A DNA stretch of 64,000 nt from Streptomonospora alba (GCF_000826685.1 NZ_JROO01000007.1:16931-80930), one strand, 5' to 3'; shown: positions 25,229 through 33,813, counted from the stretch's first letter. Notes: generated by a model from the sequence alone, not told the origin. Program-made: numbers and translations.

Positions 25229-26194
25229 CTATGCCCTCTGCCCGACGCCGCGCACGCTCGCCGCACTGCGGTTGGAGCGGTTGAAGGCGTGCTCCAGGTA
25301 GTACTGGCCCACCATCATCAGACTGGTGATCGCCAGATACCACAGGCAGGCGGCCACCAGCATCGGGAACAGGTTGAAGGTGCGGGCGCCGATCTGCTGC
25401 AGCTGGAAGAACAGCTCGGTGGTCAGCGGGATCGCCGATACCAGCGAGGTGTCCTTCATGATCGCCGTGGCCTCGTTGCCGGTCGGCGGGATGATCACCC
25501 GCAGAGCCTGGGGCAGGGTGATGCGCCGCAGCACCAGGCCCCGGTTCATGCCCAGCGCCTGCGCGGCCTCGGTCTGGCCCTTGTCGACCGAGAGCAGTCC
25601 CGCGCGAACGATCTCGGCCATATAGGCGCCCTGCGACAGCGAGAGCGCGATGACGGCTGCGACGAACGGGCTGAGCAGGGTCTCCATCGGCACGGAGTAG
25701 AACCGGGCGCCGTCCTCGAAGCCGAGCAGCGGCAGCCAGTAGTTGTCGAAGGGGATCCCGAACTCGAGCGTCTGGTACAGGATGGCCACGTTGCCGAAGA
25801 GCACGCAGAGCACGATGCGCGGCACGGCGCGGAAGAACCAGGTGTAGACCCACGCCACGGTCACCAGGATCGGATTGTCCGACAACCGCATGACGGCGAC
25901 GAAGATGCCGATCGCGACACCGATCGCCATCGACACGGCAGCCAGGATCACCGTGGTGCGCACACCGATCAGCACCTGTGACGAGAACATCTGCTCGAAC
26001 AGGAACGGCCAGTCGAACGCGGCGTTGGTGATGAGCATGTGCACGAACATCGCGCACAAGACGACGAGAACGGCCGCCGCGACCCAGCGGCCGGGGTGGC
26101 GGACGGGGATCGCCTTGACGGGTTCTGGCGGGGACTGCCCGGCCGGCGCACCGGGGTCGGGGGCCGGCCGGGGGTCGTCGGGAGTTGTGCTCAC
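25229..26194 (-). CDS. Polar amino-acid ABC transporter permease
   Basis: The 321-residue membrane protein is a HisM/GlnP-type permease. The Pro-rich cytoplasmic N-terminus (about 40 residues) is followed by a first hydrophobic helix and the binding-protein-dependent transport domain. That domain includes TWFFRAVPRIVLCVLFGN, SQGAYMAEIVRAGLLSVDKGQTEAAQALGM with the EAA loop that docks the ATPase, and IPPTGNEATAIMKDTSL. Six membrane helices are apparent. With only one permease gene, the transporter must be homodimeric unless a second subunit is encoded elsewhere. It lies 36 bases after the binding-protein stop, on the same strand. Confidence 0.93.
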   Translation of the reverse strand: MSTTPDDPRPAPDPGAPAGQSPPEPVKAIPVRHPGRWVAAAVLVVLCAMFVHMLITNAAFDWPFLFEQMFSSQVLIGVRTTVILAAVSMAIGVAIGIFVAVMRLSDNPILVTVAWVYTWFFRAVPRIVLCVLFGNVAILYQTLEFGIPFDNYWLPLLGFEDGARFYSVPMETLLSPFVAAVIALSLSQGAYMAEIVRAGLLSVDKGQTEAAQALGMNRGLVLRRITLPQALRVIIPPTGNEATAIMKDTSLVSAIPLTTELFFQLQQIGARTFNLFPMLVAACLWYLAITSLMMVGQYYLEHAFNRSNRSAASVRGVGQRA

Positions 26195-26211
26195 GTGGTT
26201 CTCGGTGCCTT

Positions 26212-26249
26212 CTAGCCTTCGACGGGCGGACTAGCCTTCGACGGACGGA
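26212..26249 (-). repeat. Tandem 19-bp duplication across the binding-protein stop codon
   Basis: Two 19-base copies, 26212-26230 and 26231-26249, differ at one position. The downstream copy on the coding strand lies after the stop; the other contains the last codons and the TAG. The unit is not a multiple of three, so the event did not change the protein once the first stop was kept. Confidence 0.85.
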
Positions 26250-27187
26250 TCGACCTCGGAGGTCTCCAGTGTGCCCTGGCCGTCGAGCTCCCACTTGGCG
26301 AGGATCTCGGTGTAGGTGCCGTCGTCCATGATGCTCTGGTAGCCGGCGGAGATCGCCTCGGCGAGTTCGGTGTTCTCCTTGGAGACCACGGCGCCGTAGG
26401 GCGCGGCCTCATACTGCTCGCCCAGCGTCTCCAGCTTTCCCTCGGTCTGCTGCACCGCGTAGACGGCGACGGGCATGTCGGCCAGGCCGGCGTCGTTGCG
26501 TCCGGAGATGATCGACTCGGTGGCCTGGTCCTGGCCCTTGAACCTGCTGATGTTGATCTCGGGGTCGCCGTTGTCGGCGCACTCCTGGCTGCGGGCCTCG
26601 ATGTCCTCGACCTGGACCGTGTTCGCCTGGACCGCGACGTTCTTGCCGCAGGCGTTCTCGGGGTCGACGTCGGCGGGATTGCCCTTGGCGGTGAACCACT
26701 GCGTGCCCACGGTGTAGTAGCTCACCATGTGGGCCTGCTGCATGCGCTCCTCGTTGATGGTGAAGGAGGAGACGCCCACGTCGTACTTGGCGGTGTCGAC
26801 GCCCTCGACGATGGTGCCGAACGAGGAGCTCTGCCACTGGGCCTCAAGGTCCAGCTTGGCGGCCACCGCGTTGAACAACTCGACGTCGAAGCCCACGATG
26901 CTCTCGCCGTCCTCGGAGAGGTACTCGGCGGGGGCGTAGGTCGAATCGGTGCCGACCTTGAGGGTCCCCTGGTCGCGGAACTGCTGGGGGACCATCTCGG
27001 CGAGTTCGGGGACGGCCTCGACCGACGGGGTGGACGTGGCGTCGGCGGCCCCGCCGTCCTGGGAACCCCCTTCACCGCCACCGCCGCCGCAGGCCGAGAG
27101 TGCCAGTACGGCGGCGAGTGCGCCGGCGTAGTAGGACCCGCGTCCGAGGCGGGCCGTCGGCGCGGTCAAGTGCTTGAGCACGGCCAC
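26231..27187 (-). CDS. Amino-acid ABC transporter substrate-binding lipoprotein
   Basis: The 318-residue product begins with a basic segment, a hydrophobic stretch, and a lipobox LSAC near residue 32 that would be lipidated and anchored in the membrane. A Gly/Ser/Ala linker follows, then a SBP_bac_3 domain. It has TLKVGTDSTYAPAEYLSEDG, IVGFDVELFNAVAAKLDLEA and TIVEGVDTAKYDVGVSSFTI, the standard binding-lobe motifs for polar amino acids. The GTG at 27185-27187 is preceded by GAAGGAGAG; a longer upstream reading contains no signal peptide. It is the first gene of the three-gene operon. The ligand is not evident. Confidence 0.92.
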   Translation of the reverse strand: MAVLKHLTAPTARLGRGSYYAGALAAVLALSACGGGGGEGGSQDGGAADATSTPSVEAVPELAEMVPQQFRDQGTLKVGTDSTYAPAEYLSEDGESIVGFDVELFNAVAAKLDLEAQWQSSSFGTIVEGVDTAKYDVGVSSFTINEERMQQAHMVSYYTVGTQWFTAKGNPADVDPENACGKNVAVQANTVQVEDIEARSQECADNGDPEINISRFKGQDQATESIISGRNDAGLADMPVAVYAVQQTEGKLETLGEQYEAAPYGAVVSKENTELAEAISAGYQSIMDDGTYTEILAKWELDGQGTLETSEVDPSVEG

Positions 27188-27596
27188 GTGTCTCTCCTTC
27201 TCATGGGCGAACGGCGTCGGGTGGTCGGCGTTCGCGTCGTCACGCGCTCGGCGAGTAGCCGAACGTGCAGCATAAACGTGAGGATAGCCGTTCGTGCGAA
27301 CGTGAATATGCCATGGTCGGCGGCCCGGCATGTTCCTGGGGTCACCGTTGTGAGAGGATTGGATAACGGGTGAACCCCGCGAACCACTGCGGCGCCGGGC
27401 TCGCACCGAGCCGCGGAGACCGAGCTGAGCTCCCCGTCCCTCCGGCATCCGACGACGTGGCCGAGGGGCCTGTCACTAGCATCCCTAGCACCCCTGCCGC
27501 TCCGCGCGCCGTATCCGACGAACGCAGGCGTCTTCACGCCGCGCCCGAAAACCTGCCCGTGCGGGCGCTCGCATCTTTGAGGGGTTTTGCACAGAC
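27188..27596. other. Divergent regulatory region of the ABC operon and malic enzyme
   Basis: A palindrome CGTTCG-TG-CGAACG (27289-27302) covers the expected -35 position of a minus-strand promoter whose -10 is TATGCT (27269-27274). It is a probable repressor site for the transporter. The roughly 200 bases before malic enzyme contain a GAGGGG ribosome-binding site at the end. No gene is supported in it. Confidence 0.55.
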
Positions 27597-28778
27597 ATGC
27601 CGTCCACTGATTCCCACAGCCGGTTCGACGACGATCCCGCCTTCAAGCTGCACCGCGGCGGCAAGCTGCACGTGGAGGGCACCGTCGAGGTCGACGACCA
27701 CGACGACCTGGCCCTTGCCTACACGCCCGGTGTCGCGCGGGTGTGCACCGCCATCGCCGACTCTCCCGAGCTGGTCGACACCTACACCTGGAAGAGCTCC
27801 GTCGTCGCCGTCGTGACCGACGGCTCGGCGGTGCTCGGTCTGGGCGACATCGGCCCGCAGGCATCGCTGCCGGTCATGGAGGGCAAGGCGCTGCTGTTCC
27901 GCAAGTTCGGCGGTGTCGACGCGGTGCCCATCGCTCTGTCCTGCGACGGAGTCGACGACATCGTCGAGACCGTCGAGCGCATGGCGCCGTCCTTCGGCGG
28001 CGTCAACCTTGAGGACATCTCCGCGCCGCGCTGCTTCGAAATCGAGCGCCGGCTGCGCGAGCGACTGGACATCCCCGTTTTCCACGACGACCAGCACGGC
28101 ACCGCGATCGTGACGGTGGCGGCGCTGCGCAACGCGGCCCGGTTGACCGGGCGCTCGCTGGCCGACCTGCGCGTCGTGGTCTCGGGCGCCGGCGCGGCCG
28201 GTGTCGCGGTCACCAAGATGCTGGTCGAGGGCGGCATCGGCGACATCGCCGTCGCCGACAGCAAGGGGATGATCTACGCCGGACGCGAGGGGCTCACCCC
28301 GATCAAGGCCGAGATCGCCGAGATCAGCAATCGGGCCGGTGTGGAGGGGTCCATCGAGGGCGCGCTCGAGGGCGCCGACGTGTTCATCGGGCTATCGGCG
28401 GGCGAGCTGCCCGAGTCGGTCGTGGCGTCGATGGCCCCTGAGGCGATCGTCTTCGCCATGGCCAACCCCACGCCCGAGATCCACCCCGACGCGGCCCGCA
28501 AGCACGCCGCTGTCGTGGCGACCGGGCGCAGCGACTTCCCCAACCAGATCAACAACGTGCTGGCGTTTCCCGGAGTGTTCCGCGGTGCGCTGGACGCGCG
28601 CGCCCGCGACGTCACCGAGCCGATGAAGCTGGCGGCGGCCGAGGCGATCGCCGACCTGGTCGGCGACGACCTGAGTGCGGACTACGTCATCCCGAGCACC
28701 TTCGACCCGCGGGTGGTCCCCGCGGTCGCCGAGGCGGTGGCCGCGCAGGCGCGCCGCGACGGTGTCGCCCGAGCGTAG
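27597..28778 (+). CDS. NAD(P)-dependent malic enzyme (short bacterial form)
   Basis: Malic enzyme oxidatively decarboxylates malate to pyruvate. The 393-residue product is the compact prokaryotic form without a phosphotransacetylase tail. It has [19 protein letters not shown], the catalytic region [36 protein letters not shown] with metal ligands, the Rossmann loop [20 protein letters not shown], and [10 protein letters not shown]. It ends in [21 protein letters not shown], a standard C-terminal signature. The cofactor preference cannot be read with certainty, although SKGMIYAG after the nucleotide strand suggests NAD. ATG 27597 follows GAGGGG. A 13-bp hairpin terminator follows the stop codon. 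Confidence 0.94.
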   Translation: MPSTDSHSRFDDDPAFKLHRGGKLHVEGTVEVDDHDDLALAYTPGVARVCTAIADSPELVDTYTWKSSVVAVVTDGSAVLGLGDIGPQASLPVMEGKALLFRKFGGVDAVPIALSCDGVDDIVETVERMAPSFGGVNLEDISAPRCFEIERRLRERLDIPVFHDDQHGTAIVTVAALRNAARLTGRSLADLRVVVSGAGAAGVAVTKMLVEGGIGDIAVADSKGMIYAGREGLTPIKAEIAEISNRAGVEGSIEGALEGADVFIGLSAGELPESVVASMAPEAIVFAMANPTPEIHPDAARKHAAVVATGRSDFPNQINNVLAFPGVFRGALDARARDVTEPMKLAAAEAIADLVGDDLSADYVIPSTFDPRVVPAVAEAVAAQARRDGVARA

Positions 28779-28800
28779 TCGTACGGTCATTCTCCGTAGT

Positions 28801-28835
28801 CGATCCGGGGCGCAGGTGTCCCGCGCCCCGGATCG
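28801..28835. terminator. 13-bp hairpin between malic enzyme and DUF397
   Basis: CGATCCGGGGCGC and GCGCCCCGGATCG are exactly complementary over a nine-base loop. It sits between convergent genes and is a probable bidirectional terminator. Confidence 0.8.
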
Positions 28836-28851
28836 CCACCGCCCCCTGTCG

Positions 28852-29052
28852 TCAGAGGCAGCGTCCCACGGCGGCGACGACGAAGGCCGTCCACGCCCCC
28901 GCGGGGAACCGCAATACCGTGCTCTCAGGCGCCGCGGAGTCGCGGACCCGCACGGCCCCGGCCCAGCGCATCACCTGGACGCACTGGCCTCCCCCTGTTC
29001 CGCTGTAGGTGCTCGTGCGCCATCGCACGCCCAGCGGATTCTTCGCGGCCAT
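28852..29052 (-). CDS. DUF397 protein paired with an XRE regulator
   Basis: The 66-residue product has the DUF397 pattern: RWRTSTYSGTGGGQCVQV, then VRVRDSAAPESTVLRFPAGAWTAFVVAAVG. Such proteins are encoded beside XRE/DUF5753 regulators in huge numbers in actinobacteria, where some pairs behave as toxin-antitoxin-like or BldB-like developmental modules. The role of this one is unknown. It starts 12 bases after the XRE stop, so the two are probably co-transcribed. The CVQV segment gives the typical Cys near residue 24. Confidence 0.9.
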   Translation of the reverse strand: MAAKNPLGVRWRTSTYSGTGGGQCVQVMRWAGAVRVRDSAAPESTVLRFPAGAWTAFVVAAVGRCL

Positions 29053-29064
29053 GCCGCGCTCCCT

Positions 29065-29961
29065 TCATGTCCCATCGGCTTCCCCCTCCTCCTCGCTCCG
29101 CAGGCGCCGCTCGGCCCCGCGGATGACCTCCCGCGTCTGCTCGGGGTGCAGCGCAGCGGAGCGCAGGTGTTCGAAAGCGGCCGTGTAGAAGGCCGCTTCT
29201 GCGGTTTTCTCGATGTAGAAGCTGCCGGTCAGATTCTCGACGTGCACCAGCCGCGGCGCGTGGATGTCCGATTGGGCGAACTCGAGGATGTCGAAGGAAC
29301 CGTTGAGACCCGAATGCGCGCCGGCCTGGAACGGTAGAATCTGTAAGGTCACCTGCGATTTTTCATGTATGTCGAGCAACCGCCGCATCTGGTCGGCCAT
29401 GACCGCTCGGCCGCCGATCGGGCGGTGCAGGATTGATTCGTCCAGCAATGCCCAGATCTGCGGGGGAGTGTCATCGAATACCAACTCCTGACGCCGTATG
29501 CGCATCTCGGTCCGCCGCTCGATCTCGTCCTCCGAGACCGGGGAGGGGTGCGCCCGCATCAGCGCCCGCGCGTAGTCGCGGGTCTGCAGCAGGCCCGGGA
29601 CGATGGCGCCCTGGAAGAAGCGCAACGTGGCGGCCTCGGGCTCCAGACCGAGGTAGACGTCGAAGCGCTCGGGCATCACATCGCCGTAGACGTGCCACCA
29701 GCCGCGGCGCCGCGACTCGCGGGCCAGCGTGATCAGCGTCTGGCGCAGGCGGGCGTCGGCGACCTCGTAGAGTTCCAGCAGATCGCGTACGTCGTCGGAG
29801 TTGGTGGCGACCTGTCCGCGCTCGATGCGGGACAGCTTGCTGCCCGACCAGGACATGCGTTCGGCCGCCTCCTCGCCGGTCAATCCGGCGTTCTCCCGCA
29901 AACGACGCAATTCGACACCGAGGCGGCGCCGGCGAGCCGTGGGGTTGTCGGCATCGGCCAC
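29065..29961 (-). CDS. XRE-family regulator with DUF5753 domain
   Basis: The 298-residue protein has an N-terminal helix-turn-helix, LGVELRRLRENAGLTGEEAAERMSWSGSKLSRIERGQ (about residues 12-50). A DUF5753 domain follows, including FFQGAIVPGLLQTRDYARAL, QIWALLDESILHRPIGGRAVM and LQILPFQAGAHSGLNGSF. Proteins of this kind partner with adjacent DUF397 proteins. The GTG at 29959-29961 follows AGGAGG; upstream sequence is Pro/Arg-rich and not part of the domain. A candidate promoter, TTGTCC-N17-TAAAAG, lies about 230 bases upstream on the minus strand. The regulatory target and ligand are unknown. Confidence 0.92.
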   Translation of the reverse strand: MADADNPTARRRRLGVELRRLRENAGLTGEEAAERMSWSGSKLSRIERGQVATNSDDVRDLLELYEVADARLRQTLITLARESRRRGWWHVYGDVMPERFDVYLGLEPEAATLRFFQGAIVPGLLQTRDYARALMRAHPSPVSEDEIERRTEMRIRRQELVFDDTPPQIWALLDESILHRPIGGRAVMADQMRRLLDIHEKSQVTLQILPFQAGAHSGLNGSFDILEFAQSDIHAPRLVHVENLTGSFYIEKTAEAAFYTAAFEHLRSAALHPEQTREVIRGAERRLRSEEEGEADGT

Positions 29962-30345
29962 GGGCTGTGCCTCCTGTTCGGGGGAAGGCCGCGGATGCGG
30001 CCGGGGGTCGCGCAGACGCCGCGAAGACGGCGGTCGGGGCCATTCCGCACGCGGCACACGAAGCCGGCTCGGCGCCGGAGCACGGGGGAATCCGTCGGCG
30101 CCGTGACGTGTTTGCGCGGCCCTTCGCGGAAAAGGGGCAGTGCCGAGTCATTGCCCGGCCCGCCGAACCGCGCACCGGACCGCCTCCCGGCTTTTACGCG
30201 AGAATATCCCCGGGGACAATTCTAGGGCCATCGAAGACCCTGCTGCGGCCCTGCCGAGCGGGGGATTCGCAGCGGAAGCGCCGGCGCCGCCCGAAAGGGC
30301 GCACGGGGTGGGTCGTACCGCGTCGCCTGTGGTTAGGGTCAGGGC
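29962..30345. other. 384-bp intergenic region between divergent genes
   Basis: On the minus strand TTGTCC (30214-30219), 17 bases and TAAAAG (30191-30196) form a candidate promoter for the XRE gene, with a long leader. On the plus strand only the TAGGGT at 30334-30339 is a clear promoter element. No gene is supported. Confidence 0.5.
30334..30339 (+). promoter_or_regulatory. Putative -10 element (TAGGGT) of the leaderless oxidoreductase transcript
   Basis: TAGGGT ends six bases before the ATG at 30346 with no Shine-Dalgarno between. Confidence 0.5.
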
Positions 30346-31314
30346 ATGTTCGCTATCACCGCAGCGCGTATCGACAAGAACGACCCACTGTCCGGGCTGG
30401 AGGCGGGGGAGCGGCCCGACCCCGCCCCGCCGGAGGGGTGGACGACGGTGCGGGTCAAGGCCGCCGCACTCAATCACCACGACCTGTGGAGCCTGCGCGG
30501 TGTGGGCCTGCCCGAGGAGCGGCTGCCCATGGTGCTCGGCTGCGACGCCGCCGGCCTCGACGAGGAGGGCAACGAGGTCATCGTGCACGCCGTCATCGGC
30601 GATCCCGACGCCGGCGGCGGCGACGAGACCCGCGACCCGCGCCGGTCCCTGCTCTCCGAGGTGCACCCGGGCACGCTGGCGCAGCAGGTCGCCGTCCCCC
30701 GGCGCAACCTCGTCCCCAAACCGGCGGAGCTGTCCTTCGAGGAGGCCGCCTGCCTGCCCACGGCGTGGCTGACCGCTTACCGGATGCTCTTCGCCCGCGC
30801 CGGGCTGGAACCCGGCTCGACGGTGCTCGTCCAGGGTGCGGGCGGCGGCGTCAGCAGCGCGCTGATCCGCATGGCCGCGGCGGTGGGCCACCGCGTCTAC
30901 GCCACCAGTCGCGACGAGGGAAAGCGGGACCGTGCTCTGCAGCTGGGCGCCTACGGCGCTGTGGCGTCGGGGGAGCGGCTTCCGGAGAAGGTCGACGTGG
31001 TGTTCGACTCGGTGGGCGAGGCGACCTGGGGCCATTCGCTGCGTTCGCTGCGTCCTGGCGGCAGGATCGTCACCTGCGGAGCGACCAGCGGCGATGCGCC
31101 CAAGGCCGAGCTGAACCGGATGTTCTTCCTGCAGCTGTCGGTCGTCGGCTCCACCATGGGCTCCAGGGACGAGCTGCGGCGCCTGGCCGAGTTCTGCGCC
31201 CGCACCGGAGTGCGCCCCGAGATCGACAGGACGCTTCCCCTCGACGACGCCCGGGAAGGCTTCGCGGCCATGGACCGCGGCGAGCTGTTCGGCAAGATCG
31301 TCTTCCAGGTCTGA
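30346..31314 (+). CDS. MDR-superfamily quinone oxidoreductase/alcohol dehydrogenase
   Basis: The 322-residue product is a zinc-independent medium-chain dehydrogenase/reductase, similar to quinone oxidoreductases. It has KAAALNHHDLWSLRGVG, the substrate-domain loop EAACLPTAWLTAYRMLF, and the nucleotide motif TVLVQGAGGGVSSALIRMAA with AXXGXXG-type glycines. GGRIVTCGATSGDAPKAELN, GSRDELRRLAEFC and RGELFGKIVFQV complete the fold. The catalytic-zinc cysteine and structural four-Cys lobe are missing, which supports the quinone-type assignment. NADPH is the expected cofactor. It is probably leaderless (TAGGGT six bases before the ATG) and ends at a 15-bp hairpin shared with the convergent padR operon. 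Confidence 0.9.
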   Translation: MFAITAARIDKNDPLSGLEAGERPDPAPPEGWTTVRVKAAALNHHDLWSLRGVGLPEERLPMVLGCDAAGLDEEGNEVIVHAVIGDPDAGGGDETRDPRRSLLSEVHPGTLAQQVAVPRRNLVPKPAELSFEEAACLPTAWLTAYRMLFARAGLEPGSTVLVQGAGGGVSSALIRMAAAVGHRVYATSRDEGKRDRALQLGAYGAVASGERLPEKVDVVFDSVGEATWGHSLRSLRPGGRIVTCGATSGDAPKAELNRMFFLQLSVVGSTMGSRDELRRLAEFCARTGVRPEIDRTLPLDDAREGFAAMDRGELFGKIVFQV

Positions 31315-31341
31315 CCACGGCCCGCACCCCGGCACGACCAA

Positions 31342-31377
31342 GCAGCGGACGCCGCCTTCTCAGGCGGGGTCCGCTGC
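31342..31377. terminator. 15-bp hairpin between the oxidoreductase and the padR operon
   Basis: GCAGCGGACGCCGCC pairs with GGCGGGGTCCGCTGC over a six-base loop, with one mismatch. It serves two convergent genes. Confidence 0.8.
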
Positions 31378-31396
31378 GTCGCATGCCGGGCGGGTA

Positions 31397-32560
31397 TCAG
31401 GACGAAGCGCCGCCCCCGCGGTGCTCACCCGGTTCGCCGCTCTCGTCCACGACGGCGCCCCAGGGGTCGCCGGAGGCCGCCGAGTCGCCGGATGCTCCGT
31501 CCCGCTCGCCGGGCCCGTCCTGGCGCCGCTCGGACGGGGTGTCTCCGCCGCCGGCGGGCCGGTCCTGACCGGACGTGGCGGCGCTCCACGGGTCCGCCCC
31601 CTGCTCCGCGTCGGCGCGGTCGGCGCGGTCGGCGCCGGTGGATCCGCCGGGTCGACCGGCGGCGCCGTCCGCGGAATCCGCGGCCCCGGCTCCGGGGCCG
31701 GAGCCGCCCCCAGCGGATCCGCCGGACCTTCCGGGGGCGGAGTCGTCGGTGCCCGCGTCCCGCCGCTCGGCAGAGCCGCCCTCACGGCCGGCGGGCCGGT
31801 CGGCCTCGTCGGCCTCGTCGGCGCCTCGCGGGCCCCAGCCGCCGACGTCGCGGCGGATGGTCTCGAAGGTGTCGTCGAGGATCCGGCGCAGGTCGGTGGC
31901 CGCCGACTCGCCCACGCTTCCCGCCTCGCGCACCACACCGCGCACACGGTCGGTGAAGTCGCGCAGCGCCTGGTCGAACTCCGGGCGCTCGCCCCCGCGC
32001 TTGCCCCAGGCGCCGAACCCCTGCGTGAAGCGCTCCCAGTCGCGGGTCCACCGCGGGCCGCCGCGGGAGGAATCCGCCGCTTCGCCTTCGCGGCCTTCGC
32101 CGCCGCTCCCGGAGCCCGTGCTCGGGCCGGGCCCCCCGGCCTTGCCGGACTCCCGTGCGCCCGCACCCGTGCCCTCGCTGCGGGACCGGCCGGTCTTCAG
32201 CTCGGCGCGCAGGGAGCTGATTGTGTCGCGGACGTCCTCGCGGACGGCCTCGGCGACGTCGCGCACGGAGTCGGTGATCTGGCGTTCGAGGTCGTCGAGG
32301 TCGGCGCTGCGGTTGCGCAGCTCCTCACGCCCTTGGTCGGTGAGGCGGTAGACCTTGCGGCCGTCGACCTCCTCGTGCGTGACCAGCCCTTCCTCCTCCA
32401 GGCGGGCCAGCCGCGGGTAGATGGTGCCCGGCGAAGGGGAGTAGACGCCCATGAAGCGGTCGCGCAGCAGGCTGATGATCTCGTAGCCGTGGCGCGGACT
32501 CTCGTCCAGCAGCTTCAGCAGGTACAGCCGCAGGCGTCCGTGGCCGAAGATGGTACTCAT
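31397..32560 (-). CDS. PadR-family regulator with a long disordered C-terminal tail
   Basis: Residues 1-90 are a PadR winged helix: LYLLKLLDESPRHGYEIISL, SPSPGTIYPRLARLEEEGLV and GRKVYRLTDQGREEL. A helical segment (about 90-225) contains the usual VSESVRDVAEAVREDVRDTI-like coils. The last 150 residues are Gly/Ser/Asp/Arg low-complexity sequence, far beyond the usual 110-200 residues of PadR. Its upstream partner, a DUF4097 protein, overlaps it by ATGA. A duplicated TATGTCGCGAG-type site lies upstream of the operon, so autoregulation is likely. The role of the disordered tail is unknown; it may be a flexible surface or merely a GC-biased extension. Confidence 0.88.
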   Translation of the reverse strand: MSTIFGHGRLRLYLLKLLDESPRHGYEIISLLRDRFMGVYSPSPGTIYPRLARLEEEGLVTHEEVDGRKVYRLTDQGREELRNRSADLDDLERQITDSVRDVAEAVREDVRDTISSLRAELKTGRSRSEGTGAGARESGKAGGPGPSTGSGSGGEGREGEAADSSRGGPRWTRDWERFTQGFGAWGKRGGERPEFDQALRDFTDRVRGVVREAGSVGESAATDLRRILDDTFETIRRDVGGWGPRGADEADEADRPAGREGGSAERRDAGTDDSAPGRSGGSAGGGSGPGAGAADSADGAAGRPGGSTGADRADRADAEQGADPWSAATSGQDRPAGGGDTPSERRQDGPGERDGASGDSAASGDPWGAVVDESGEPGEHRGGGASS

Positions 32561-33414
32561 GCTCCGTTCCCCCTCGGGATCGCGGCGGGGGCGTCGGGCT
32601 CGCGGCGCAGCAGCGAGACGGCGCCCGAAACGGTGTTCGCGGTGATTCCGGCGGGGTCGACCCCGCTGCCGATCTTCCCGCCGAGGCTACTGCGGGCGCG
32701 CTGGTCGCGGCGGTCCAGGCCGAAGTCGGAGTCGAGCTTGCCCGTCGCCGAGCGCAGCTCCACGGTCGCCGAGGTTTCGGCGGGGACCCGCAGCGCTACC
32801 TCGCCGGAGACCGACGTCACGCGGACCCGGCCCGAGGGCGCCACCTCGACGTCGCCGAGGAACTGGCCCGAGGCGCTCTTGCCGGTGAGGTCGTAGAGTC
32901 GGCCGCCGGCGACGGCGACCTGCCCGCTGACGGAGTTGAAGCGCAGGCTGCCCTCCAGGTCACGGGCCGCGACGTTGCCGGAGACGGTGTTGACGTCGAC
33001 CTCGCCGGTGAGGCCGTCCATGGTGACGTCGCCCGACGCCGTGCGCAGCTGGGTCTTGGCGCTCAGCCCGGCCACGACCACGGGCGCCGACAAGGTGGTG
33101 ACCTCCACCGGGCAGTCGCGCGGCACTTGCAGGCTGACGGTGGCCGACCGGCGGGCCATGCCGCGGTAGCCCGACAGCTGCATCGGGCGCAGCCGGTCCA
33201 GCAGCCCGCTGCCGGTGAGGTCCTCGTAGGTGATGGTCAGGATTCCGGCTTCCTGAGTGGCGAGCACGGGCTCGCCGGAGACGTCGGAGACCTCGAAGGT
33301 CACCGGGTCGTCGGTGGGAAGGATGTTGACGTGACCGCCGATGATCCGGACGCGCAGTGCCACGATCCCGTCCAGAGTGCGTGTCGTCGGCTGGTCGATG
33401 GTCCAACGCGCCAT
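32557..33414 (-). CDS. DUF4097-family beta-solenoid protein
   Basis: The 285-residue product has the DUF4097 pattern of short repeated beta-strand units. Recurrent turns are GDVTMDGLTGEVDVNTVSGN, AARDLEGSLRFNSVSGQVAVAGG and TSVSGEVALRVPAETSATVEL. No signal peptide or membrane helix is visible. DUF4097 proteins are often encoded beside PadR or envelope-stress regulators in actinobacteria and are proposed to be adhesin-like or scaffold proteins; none of this is proven here. It is the first gene of the operon with padR, and the ATGA overlap suggests coupled synthesis. The ATG at 33412-33414 lies just downstream of the two PadR-box-like repeats. Confidence 0.88.
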   Translation of the reverse strand: MARWTIDQPTTRTLDGIVALRVRIIGGHVNILPTDDPVTFEVSDVSGEPVLATQEAGILTITYEDLTGSGLLDRLRPMQLSGYRGMARRSATVSLQVPRDCPVEVTTLSAPVVVAGLSAKTQLRTASGDVTMDGLTGEVDVNTVSGNVAARDLEGSLRFNSVSGQVAVAGGRLYDLTGKSASGQFLGDVEVAPSGRVRVTSVSGEVALRVPAETSATVELRSATGKLDSDFGLDRRDQRARSSLGGKIGSGVDPAGITANTVSGAVSLLRREPDAPAAIPRGNGA

Positions 33415-33454
33415 CGGGATACCTTTCGGCTCGAACTGCTGTCGAGACTCACGA

Positions 33455-33495
33455 TATGTCGCGAGCGTCCGCGATTCAAGATATGTCGCGAGATA
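33455..33495. promoter_or_regulatory. Duplicated PadR-type operator
   Basis: Two copies of a TATGTCGCGAG-like sequence are spaced 27 bases apart. Copy 1 (33455-33468) reads TATGTCGCGAGCGT. Copy 2 (33482-33495) reads TATGTCGCGAGATA, a near-perfect palindrome around TCGCGA. The pair lies 41-81 bases upstream of the DUF4097-padR operon, suggesting cooperative autoregulation. Confidence 0.7.
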
Positions 33496-33559
33496 CCGGG
33501 GACGGCTCCGGGTCGGCTCAGGGACGACCCGGGTACGGGTCCCGGGGTTCGGGCCAAGC

Positions 33560-33596
33560 AGCGGGGCACCGGACCAGCCCGGTCCGGTGCCCCGCT
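33560..33596. terminator. 16-bp perfect hairpin after the kgd operon
   Basis: AGCGGGGCACCGGACC and its exact complement are separated by five bases. On the minus strand it lies after the DUF6104 gene and would end the kgd-DUF6104 transcript before the DUF4097 promoter. Confidence 0.85.
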
Positions 33597-33630
33597 TGCG
33601 TCGTGCGCGCCTCTCAGGCCGACCGCGTCC

Positions 33631-33813
33631 TCACTCGTCCTCGTCCTCGTCGTCGAGCCGCGCCAGCCAGGTGGCCAGCCGCTCGACCGGAGTCTCGAAC
33701 TCCGGGTTGAGGTCGGTGAAGGTGCGCAGCTGCTCGGCCACCCACGACAGGGTGACCTCCTCCTCGCCGCGGCGCTGTTCCAGCTCCTCGATGCCCCGGT
33801 CGGTGAAGTACAT
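33631..33813 (-). CDS. DUF6104 family small protein
   Basis: The 60-residue product starts MYFTDRGIEELEQRRGEEEV and ends in an acidic tail (LARLDDEDEDE). It matches the small actinobacterial DUF6104 family, whose members are commonly found next to kgd; the family call is from memory. The start lies 18 bases after the kgd stop, so it is probably in the same transcript. No function is established. The conserved middle, TLSWVAEQLRTFTDLNPEFE, is predicted helical. A role in regulating or stabilising the 2-oxoglutarate enzyme is an idea only, based on gene order. Confidence 0.82.
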   Translation of the reverse strand: MYFTDRGIEELEQRRGEEEVTLSWVAEQLRTFTDLNPEFETPVERLATWLARLDDEDEDE

